DNA of 64,000 bases from Ampelomyces quisqualis (Eukaryota; Ascomycota; Dothideomycetes; Pleosporales; Phaeosphaeriaceae): contig JAGTXZ010000008.1 of NCBI GenBank assembly GCA_018398575.1, forward strand, positions 1,302,001-1,366,000, given 5' to 3'. The notes under the pieces are model-generated. The model was not told where the DNA came from. It saw nothing but the letters and a program-made list of their open reading frames with translations, and searched no databases. Below are positions 52,652 through 62,470 of the stretch, in pieces. Each line of letters opens with the position of its first letter. The first letter of the stretch is position 1. The translations under genes and the position numbers were made by a program.

Positions 52652-52800
52652 AAGAATAGTTCTAGACTAGCCTTAGCTGCCTTACTAATAGCTAGAGGTA
52701 GTACTACAGCTACGTTAGCTGCAGCAGGTAAGAATAGTTCTAGACTAGCCTTAGCTACCTTGCTAATAGCAGATGTATATTGCAATACTTGCCTAATACT
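52652..52800. repeat. 78-bp tandem duplication in block E
   Basis: AAGAATAGTTCTAGACTAGCC starts at 52652 and again at 52730, with similar downstream sequence. The period is 78 bp (26 codons), so a frame would be kept in both units. Short open frames on both strands here are a by-product of this repeat. Confidence 0.75.
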
Positions 52801-54699
52801 ACTTTACTATATTAGTTCTAGTATATAAATATACTATTATATTCCTAGATTACACTAAGACTAATTCTATTATAGAAGCCTAATATACGCAAGGCGCAAG
52901 ATATACTATACATTAAAGAGACCTTCTGTTAAGCTTATTATAGGGCTAGGCGCAGTATGTTACTATTTAATAATATTTTTAGTATTACTAACCTGTAGTA
53001 TAGAGTACCTCTTGTTAAAAACAAACTTAGATTATTGTATAGCACTACACTTTCAGATTTAATAGTACAGTTATATAGTTATATTATAAAGGCATTTAAG
53101 ACAGATTACATAATTCTTTTTTATACCTAGAATATATATCTAAACGTTAGGAAATAGTCTTATATGCGTTTGTAAGACTTATTATTCTAGGACCTATTGC
53201 CCTATTGTTACAGGACCTACTTGCATATAATTAAGAAAATAGAAAGAAAGCCTAACTTACCTGCCTAGATAGAACTTAGATACTTTCTTGTAGTAGCACT
53301 CTATTTGTACGCTACGTGCCCTTACTAGCTTTCTTAGCTGCCTTTGTTACCTTGCGCGTTACGCTATACAAGTTAGTTAGGATTTAACTTAGAACTATCT
53401 AATATATACGTACACTCTATTTATATAGTCCTATACTACTTTAATAGACTCTACTGTGTAGAAATTAATAACAAGGCAACGTTCTTCTAGGCTAGTTCTA
53501 TAGTCTACTGTAAAGTTAAGGCATTTTGCGTATATTAGACAGGATATATCTAAGTAGGTTTTGTAGTAAACTTACTAGTGTTAAGATTACTACAGTTTTT
53601 ACATTTTTTAGCTAAGGAGCTACTAAGGGCTGTAGCTTAAGCAATTTTAATAGTGCATCCCTAAGATAATATTAGCTAAGACCTAATGTAAATAGATCTG
53701 TATATGTACACTATATTTGTTAGTTAGTATAGCTATCTTACTCTTCTTAGGCTTAAGGGACTCTAAAGCTTTGTTAGCCTGCTACAGAGTTAGCTTAGAC
53801 CTAACTAAGATACATCTATATTATACTAGCTTCTTACGCTCCTTTTCTATACAATAATTGTTAAGCAGCTAGTAAGGCGTAGAGATACTTAGTATGTTAA
53901 TCTTGCAGTAGTTAGTAGGCGCAGGGTTAGATAGATTGCTCTAAGACAGGTCTATACCTAGGTTGCGTTTAACCTACGCCTAGCACTGCGCCTTTATATG
54001 TGTGTGGTTAGTTATTATATTATTATAGGCAAGGACAGTAGTATAGAATACTAATAATGTTAGCAAAGACAAATCTAAGAGTGTTCTTAGGCTTACACTT
54101 ACTCTTAAGAGACTCTATTTTGCGCTGCCTAGTCTAACTGTCTTGTTAGTAACAGATTTTATAGCTAGCTTTTGTGTACTGCAATACATTAGTACATAAC
54201 ATTTATCTTAGATAGTTCTTCCTTATAGTAGCTCTATGCACGTTCTTAATATACTTTAATGCTGTAAACGTTAAGTTAAAGACCTTCTACTAACGCTATT
54301 AGCTAAGATCTGTCTAAGTCTAATTTAGGATACGCACTTTCTTCTTGTAGTAGTAGAATAGTCTAATACTAATGTTAATATTAGCGTTATAATGTATAAC
54401 ACTTTTAAAAATAACAAATATCTTGTTCTTATTATTCTATGTATATTAGAATTAAACCTAGACAGATCTATACTACACATACTAGTAATATATATAGTAA
54501 ACTAACTAGGCAAAGCTTTATAGCTTTATACGTCTTATAGTTAGGCTAAGAGGATTTAGCTATTATAGATAAATCTAAATTAGATCTTAGCTAACCTAAT
54601 TGTTAAGTATAACTTTTCTTTTTAATAGCGCATTCTAGACAAGATTATTATTAGTTTTATCTAAGTCTAATCTGCTCTTGCTTCTATAACTTAGATTAA

Positions 54700-55330
54700 T
54701 CTTAGTTATATTAGGCACAGACCTAGCTAAACTGCTAGGGTGTATTAAACAGAAGTTACTAAAACTAAGATTAAACCTAGTTAAGCTTACATAGCAGCTA
54801 GATGTTAACTTAGGCTTAAACGCTTTATTAGAGAATAGATTAATAGAAGACTAGGCACTAAACAGATTAGTCTAGGACAATTTTACGCTACTACTAACAA
54901 AGTTAAAGGAGAAATAACTACAATTAAACAAGAGATTTATCTAGAACAGTTCTACGCTAGCAGTAGAGGTGTTAGTATATCTAGAAGAACATAGATTACT
55001 AAAGAGTAGGCTAGACGCCTTATTACGCGTTATGTCCTCTAAGGCGCAGGTTAGAATTAAACTGTCTATAGCACAGCTAGATTAGTTTTAGAAAGATCTA
55101 AGTTGTAGTAGAGTTAAGAGCTAGGTGCGTTAAGGTTAAAACTAGGTAGAGATAGTTAAGTATTAAGGCTATAACTAACAACGTAAGCCTAGCAGCCTAT
55201 TCTAACGCTAAGAAATTAAGTAAAGAACATTACACACAAGAATATAACTTAGACAGTTCTTATTTAGCTACTCTTGTTCTAACCTCTAGCGCCTAAAACA
55301 AGTAGAATTATAGTATAGAGCTATGTAGTA
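54700..55330 (+). pseudogene. Degenerate frame in block E, helical protein-like
   Basis: If TAG/TAA are read as Gln, the frame includes LLENRLIED, VEVLVYLEEHRLLKSRLDALL and SSKAQVRIKLSIAQLD. This is a Leu/Lys/Glu-rich amphipathic pattern unlike the surrounding frames. The same frame remains fairly open, with more stops, to about 57500. Not recognised. Confidence 0.28.
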
Positions 55331-57984
55331 ACCTAACTACTCTACCCTCTAGACGCATCTAAAAATAATTCTAATTAGACTTTTTCTTTTACGCTGTATA
55401 GGCTACTTAAGCTAGCCTGCTTTTATTTCTTTTTAGCACTACATATACAAGCACTACAGCTCCTCTTTAATTGTAATACTGCACTACTAAGGTTAATACT
55501 ATAAGAGTTAGCGCTTAGGATTAATTAAAGACAAATTCTAGACAGACGTACCTTTTCTCTTCTGCTTTATTCTCTGCCTCTGTTTAGATACTACAAGAGT
55601 TAGCGCTAAGGATATATTTAAGACAAATTCTAGAAAAACTTACTACCTCTACTCTACTTTATGCGCTTGCTACTAAGTCTTTAGCCTAAACAAACTAGTA
55701 TAGTAGTATGTAGTTTTTTCTTCTATAACGTCTAGGCACACTGCAATAGTTAGCAAAGATAAGACCTAGATAGATCTAATATAAACTTTAGTTACTTTCT
55801 ACGCATTCTACGCACAGGTTACTCTATTTACTTATATAGTATAGAGACACTTTAGTGTTTAGAGTAGACTATAAATAATTAGCAGAGAATTATTTAAGTG
55901 CAATCTTACTAACATCCTTATTTAATATAAGACACAAGTTATTATTTATGTTAAAGCTAGCTTACTGTTTTCTAATTGTTAGATACGTCTAAGTTTAATC
56001 TAAGATACTTACATAAGATAACTTCTGCATTTACATGTTATAGTCTATGTAATCTTATGCTGTGCTAGCGTTTTATACGCTCTTTAGCCTTGTCTTAGAT
56101 AGCTTTTAGTCTGTTAACGTATTTCCTCTATTATCTAGCGTTACTTTAGGTATCTCTTTAGGTGTGTTGTTATATTTTAGCTTTATCTTCCTAACCCTTA
56201 GCTTCTTCTCTATACTCTCTTACTCTGTCTTAGATAATTCTTTATTTCTTAGTTTTGCTGCTCTGCCTCTTAGTTTTCTCTCTTCTTTTTTTAACATCTC
56301 CTTATAATAGTTTAAAGCTACCTAGTAGTTTAGTAAAGAACTATCTAAAACAGTTCTAGGTACTTACAGCTTTAGCTTCCTATTTGCTTAGACAAGGAGG
56401 TAGTAGAAGGCTAGCAAGGCCTAAATTAGTTGTAGTTAATTCTATAGTACTACTAGAATAATAAGATTTTAATATTAAACAGGTTTGTTTTGCAACTGCA
56501 GAATAGTAGTCTAAGTTATTGTTAGCAGAAATTAATTAGAGTTACGTAGACAACTATACTACTAAGGCCTACTATAGTATTTAGGTAAACTAGTGCATTA
56601 CTAAAAACCTGCTTAACTTCTTTATAGCCTGTGTTACTATACTATACTTCTGTTAGTATTTGCAGAACAGCCTAAGATAGTTCTAGTATAAACGCTATTA
56701 CTATGCTTTTCTCTTATATAGCAGATAGCAGCAACTTTGCTATTAAACGTAACCTATAAACATGTTTAGATTAGTCTTAGAATAGGCTCTAGAACTTTAC
56801 ATTAAGAGAGTAATGCTCTGGCTACGCACCTTTATCTCTAATATTAACGTTAGCAATACAATAACAGATTAATTGCAGATACTAGAACGTATAAGACTTA
56901 TTATCCTACTAGAGTTAGAATTATCTTAGAGTTTTCTGTATATATATTTAACACAAACAATAGGTAAAAAGCTACTTCTTATAGACTAAGACTAGTGCTA
57001 GATATATTAACAATACCTATACTACAATAGATATTAGCCTAGATCCTTTTAGAATTGTTTATACTTATAACGTTGTTAACCTGCAAAGAAACCTCTTTGT
57101 CTCTAGCGTTAGCTGCAGCAGCGCGCACTATTACAGATATAACTAAGTTAATTTTAAAATATTAAGTAGTATAGATAAGTAGGCAAAAGAGACAACCTAG
57201 CTAACTATCTAGTTAGCAGGATTTTTCTAGGACATGTCTACCTTGCAACGCAACAACACAGGTGCAACAATAAAGTTAAAGTTAAGTTATAGTTAAAGTA
57301 AGAAAAAGCTTTACTTACCTATTTAACTTTAATACAATTAGTAGCCTATGTAAATCTAAGCAAGAATAGCACTATTTTTATAGCTTAAAAAGTTATCTTA
57401 GTTACATCCTAGCTATAGCAAAGTGCTCTAATACTATAGAGATAAGATTAGTCTAAGTTATATCTACTACAGAAGTACGTACCCTATACTATGTAGTAAT
57501 ATAGCTATACTCTATTTGTAAGCCTACCTTCTTACGCAACTAAGATTTAACTAAGATTAATTTATACTCTAGGCTACTAGCAAGTCTAATTTACTTCTTC
57601 TTTAAACTATAAAGAGATTAGAGATGTATCTAAGATGCGTCTAGAACCTAGCTTACCTAGTCTTTATAACTACCTTTGCCTAAGCTACTGCGTTACAATT
57701 AAGGAGTAGAATAAGAAGGTACATAGTAAGTAGAAAGCTAAAGATATTAGGATACGCTAAATTACACGTTAGTTAAGACTTATCTAAAAGTATTCTAGTG
57801 CTTACTCTAGATAGAGTAGTATTACTTACAACGCACTTCTTTAAAGCCTATAGCATTTCTAGTCTTCTTACTAAGTACTTTTTTTACGTATATGTTAGCA
57901 AAGACTACACTAAGACAAGTCTATAGAATATATACACTATAATTGTTAGTTACTAGTAAGATAATAGACTAGCTAACAGGCGTC

Positions 57985-58700
57985 TATCTAAGTTAGCAGG
58001 ACCTAACTAGGTTATATCTAAGATACTTACTTATCTAGTAACACTGTCTAACACTACACTAGGCGTATCTTCTAGACTAGATAGGCTAGATATAAGCTAT
58101 AATTAGGATTAGAAGGATTTAACTGTAATAGTTCTAAGTAGCTTATATCTACAGGTCTCTACTTTTTGGCAGAAGGAGTAGATAGCTCTATATTAGCCTT
58201 AGGCTTAAAGAATAGCGCAGTAATAACCTTAGAAATAATAATAGAGTTTAGGTTAGGTGCTGCAAATGTACGCTTAAGATACATCTAAGCCTTATTCTTA
58301 TTAGAGTTCTCTATACTCTAGAATAGATACTAGCGCTATAGGCACTTTTTCTCTACTACAGCGTTTAGGCGTTACATTAGACTATTATAGAACGCTATGT
58401 AAGTATTAGTAAAGATCTAACTAGGTTTAAACTATATATTATATACTCTAATATATAAGTAGCCTTATTAAAAGTCTTACTACTCTACTACTAGTAGTAA
58501 ACGTATCCTGTATCTTAGTACTAATACCTATTAGTAAACTTAAGACAAAACTAAGACTAATCTATACACTATAGCAGCATAGTAAAGGCAAGTATGCTTA
58601 GAAGTAGCAGAGCTTAAGCTAAAGCAAGTAATACTCTAAACGCCTATTAGTCTAAGAACTAACTAAGATAACTCTATATATACTTTTATGCTACTATAGT
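57985..58700 (-). pseudogene. Degenerate frame in block E, unrecognised protein
   Basis: The best-preserved coding-like stretch of block E. Minus-strand codons from about 58700 leftwards include KHTCLYYAAIVYRLVLVL, LNAVVEKKC, MYLKRTFAAPNLNSIIISK, FFKPKANIELSTPSAKK and RPVDISYLELLQLNPSNPNY. Interruptions are TAG/TAA only and sparse (none for about 50 codons). The composition is protein-like and not low in complexity. I do not recognise the family. Confidence 0.38.
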
Positions 58701-59152
58701 AATTAGGCTTAAAGCTAGGTTAATAAATATTTACGTTTGCAATATAATTAATAATACTCTTAGAGTAAAACTAAATCTTTTATAGTAGATTCTAAACACT
58801 ATTAACTAGAATCTATCTAAGATATATTTAAGAATATATACTTTAAGATAATCTATAGTAGGTGTAAACAGTATACTTTCTAGATAAGTCTTAGTAAAAA
58901 AAGTAAGATACTACTAATAAGTACTCTAACACAAATTTAGCAAAGAATAAACTAAGATAATACTATACTTATAGTATGCGTTATCTTCTAAGACTAAAGT
59001 ATAGTAAGAGTTGCAATTAAGTTAGTATAGATATAGGCGTTAAGTAAGATATTATAGAACTAGCGCTTAGAAGAAGTTACAAGTAACTAGAAATAGGTTT
59101 TAGTAGTATTTGCGTTGCCTGCGTCTTCTCTAACTTATAACTCTATAGACCT

Positions 59153-59575
59153 AAAAACTATACTACAGTTATATTGCGTAACAGTACTACTAGGCTAAAC
59201 TAGAGTAAGAATAACAAGATTAGACTAAGAAGGTTCTACGCTAGTAACTAATATACTTTCTAGTAAGGCAGTAAACAGAGTAGGTAGTTGCGTAACAAGA
59301 GTTAACAGAGCTAACATTACTAGATTAGACTAAGACAGATCTTCTCTTAGTTATAGCTCTACTAACTTAGAAACTACACTACAGTTATCTTACACAACAG
59401 CACTACTAGGCTAAACTAGAGTAAAAATAGTAGGATTAGACTAAGAAGGTTTTGCGCTAGTAATAGATACACCTTATAGTAAAGTAGTAGATAGAGTAGA
59501 TAATTATATATTAGGAAAAAACACCTCTAACGTTGCTAGACTAGACTAAGACAGATTATAAGAATCTATAATTGT
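59153..59575 (-). repeat. 216-bp tandem duplication (72 codons) in block E
   Basis: Two units of 216 bp: TAGGCTAAAC starts at 59191 and 59407, TAGACTAAGAAGG at 59221 and 59437. On the minus strand both units give related peptides (RSVLV-SSNV, then YQRRTFLV-SCYSYSSLA and QYCYAI-like). The period is a multiple of three, so it may have been a repeat domain. Differences include more than transitions, so the duplication is old. Confidence 0.7.
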
Positions 59576-61640
59576 CTAGATATAATATAAGTAGCAGAAG
59601 ATATACCTTAGATACAACTAGAATAATAATAGTAGTAACAAAGTAATAGTAGCAACAAGGTAGGCGTAAGAGTAGCAAAAGGTAAAGTTACGTTATAGTT
59701 AGGTTATAGTTAGGTAGAGTTAGAGGATATTAGAAGGTAATATTAATAAACATTAGCACTAGGCTAGCGTTAAATACAGTATAAACAGTAACTAAGATAA
59801 GACTAAGTTAAATCTTAACAGCAACTAAAATAAGACTAAGTTAGATTTTAGAGTATAGGTACTCTTATATAAATATACTCTACTACTCTATACTTATTTT
59901 AAAGTAATCTTAGTTTAAACCTAATACTACTACTATATACACTTAGTGTAAGGTAAAACTAGTTAAATAAGGTATTTCTATATACTATACAGCTATACTA
60001 CCTAAGGTAGGTTTAGGATACTTTTTAGTTAAATCTTTAGTAGGATACTTATACGCTAACCTTTTACTTCTTCTAAGAACTTCTCTTACTACCTCTCTTA
60101 GTACGCTTTTCTATTAATTTTAAATTCTTAATTCTATCTACCTTATATTAACGTTAGTAATATATCTTAGACAGATCTAGGTACTACTATACTTGTCTAC
60201 TACATTAATAGCTACTTACTAGTTTTTACAGCTAAAGAGGTTAAAGTATTAGTATTAGTTATTATTATTATAAATATCTAGGCAGGCTTACATAGTTAGT
60301 GCTAACTAGTCTAAGATAATTCTAAACTATACTTTTATAGAGTTTAGTGCAGCTACTGCAAAGTTAACTACGTTAGCTTATAGAGTATAGTAACGCATTA
60401 GCGTTTAGGAAGTTCTAGTAAGGTATTAATAGAGATTAAACTAAGTTAAGTCTTTACGTACGTTAAGGCTATTAAAAACATAGAGAGGTAACTTATTCTT
60501 ATTAACTCTAGCTTTCTAGAAAAATAATTTAGAAATATTTAAGACAATTCTAGGTAGTTTACTAACTTTAACTATAAGGTCTAGTGCTTCTTTCTCTTTA
60601 GCCTTAGCCTTAAGTTACTTCTATATACGCTTACTAAGTAGTTTCTTATTTAGTATATTCTAATAGATTAACTAGGACTTAACTAAGATGCTACCTATAT
60701 ATATAGTTTTTACTTCTAGTTTACTAACGCAAGAAGAAAGTAGAATATTACTAGAAGTAGAATAAGTCTTAGTTAACTCTACAGTTACACTAGAGCGCTT
60801 ATAAGCTTTAAGAATAGCGTAAGTATAGTTTCTAATAGCTATATAGTATTCTGTATAGTAGTAAGCATAGTAGTAACTAAGTTAAATCTAAATTATATAC
60901 TATTAAAACTCTGCAGAATGTCTAGATAAACTAAGGCCTTTTTAGAAACCTAAATAACTTCTAAATATCCTGCCTCTTTATACTAAGAGTAGTATTAGTA
61001 CTATAGATTAATTTAAGACAGGTCTAGTGCGTACGCAGTAAGTATAGTTATTCTTTATATAGTGTATAGCTGCAGCCTTTATCTTAAATGTTAACTATAC
61101 TAGTTAGCTAAAACGCAACTTAGATAGTTCTAGAAAATATATATTTTATAGACAAGTAGCTAGTAACTCTAATTTAAAGCTAATATTTTTATTAGTAATA
61201 TAGTAGTAGATAAAACGCAAATACTAGAACTATTTAGTATTATTTTACTATTATTAGATCTTTCTAGAATAATACTAGTTTAACCTTAACTACTAATAAT
61301 AGGTAAAAAGTTAAATCTTACAAGTTGTAAGCTGTACTTAATATAACTACTGTAGCTGTCCTATAGTAAAATGTTAGCAGAGAATTATCTAAGTAAGATC
61401 TTAAACATTGTACTATACTCTTTACTATAAGTAGCACTAGCTTTAGACTAGTATTTATAGCTATTATAGGAGGCATTGCAGGTATTTAGGCTAGATAAGT
61501 CTAAAAGGGTTTGCAAGCAAGACAATATACGCCTAGTAATTTAATAAAGTAAAAGTTATATTAAAGTTAAGTTATAGTTGCAGAAGCTTATAAGCTAATT
61601 GTGCTAGAGTACTAGCGCGTAGCACTAGTACAAATAAACA

Positions 61641-62470
61641 AGGACAGATGAAGTGGGTGGGGCTCTGGAATAATCTCGGTCGCATTTAAGCGAGGACGAC
61701 GGAACTTGAGTTCTAGGACAGCCGAGCACGTTTCTCGGCGGAGGCCTTGCGACGGTTGTGTCAACTAGACTCGCATACGGATACTCTGTACCTAGGACGT
61801 CGTGGACGTCTTTCCTACACCGGTCCGCGCGGAGAGATCCTTGTCAACATCAAATGCACTAGCGGAGCGGTGTAGCCATGTTCCGACCACCATCAGTGAC
61901 GGTGCACCAGCGGGTGCCGGCTTGGAGCTGCGCAAGACACCACGGCAGAGAATGGACGAGTGGCATCAACATCTAGATGATGCAGAATCTGGGCCTATCC
62001 TACAGAGTACTGGGCTTGCGAACGTGCGACTGCGGAGTAACCTCGGGCACCCGTGATTATGGATGTGACGGCGGGTTCGGCTGCGCGCTGCAAGGATGTC
62101 GATCGAGAGCACGGTTCATGGTGTGTGGTTTCGACTTGAGAACGGGGCGCATACGGCGGATGAGCGTTTGCATTGGGGGGAATGTGTCCTAGGAACGGCC
62201 GGGAAAAAGAAGCAAAGGGCAAGATCGATGGTTGCGGCAAATCAGCAGGCTCACCTAGCGCGCCCTTCCACCTACTCCCTCAGCGTGACGCCGTCTCGCA
62301 CACTCACTGCGACTCCGACACCTACTGCGATCCCCCACGCCGAGCTGGCCAACGTCGCGCTGGCATCTCACACGCTTGACAACACGCCAATGTACGTGGC
62401 TGCGACGCTCCAGACCGCGAGTAGACCTTGACATCACTACGCCAACCAAGTGCATGCGCGCTCCGGCGCA
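61641..62470. other. Normal-composition upstream region of the last gene
   Basis: Mutated DNA ends near 61640. The region holds the right arm of the inverted repeat, weaker inverted similarity to the island at 45950-46150, and two short plus-strand frames, 61802-62056 (84 codons) and 62096-62431 (111 codons). The second is in the same frame as the gene that starts at 62471, separated from it by one TGA and 39 bases, so it could be a 5' exon, an upstream ORF or chance. A pyrimidine-rich stretch (62265-62282) may belong to a promoter; this is weak. Confidence 0.4.
61686..61726 (-). repeat. Right arm of 41-bp inverted repeat flanking block E
   Basis: Starts TTAAGCGAGG and ends ACAGCCGAG. Partner of 46150-46190. 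About 45 bases of normal-looking sequence lie between the end of the mutated block and this arm. Confidence 0.9.

Larger units (their letters stand above)
46191..61640. mobile_element. Block E: 15.4 kb of extremely mutated, unidentified repeat DNA
   Basis: The most TpA-rich part of the window; even GCA and TGC are thinned compared with A. No LTR pair or RT motif found. Some plus-strand stretches stay comparatively open: about 46940-47200, 48130-48400, 49740-54000 and 54700-55300. One minus-strand stretch is protein-like (57985-58700). Two frame-preserving tandem duplications are present. The length and the long frames suggest a large DNA transposon or a duplicated subtelomeric gene block, but no family is recognised. 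A 7-bp inverted match CTAGTGC/GCACTAG lies near the two ends (46194-46200, 61622-61628). Confidence 0.4.

Noticed and set aside
52489..52828. Two overlapping small frames on opposite strands (98 and 75 codons)
   Set aside because: Both come from the 78-bp tandem duplication and read repeated low-complexity peptides. No evidence for a gene.
61600..61632. Possible Helitron 3' end (hairpin GTGCTA...TAGCAC near CTAG-T)
   Set aside because: The CTAG overlaps the hairpin instead of following it at a distance, and no matching 5' TC end or Rep/helicase motif was found.
46191..61640. Block E as a RecQ-like subtelomeric helicase or a Starship element
   Set aside because: Considered because of size and position, but no Walker A, DEAH-type box or tyrosine recombinase motif could be read with confidence.
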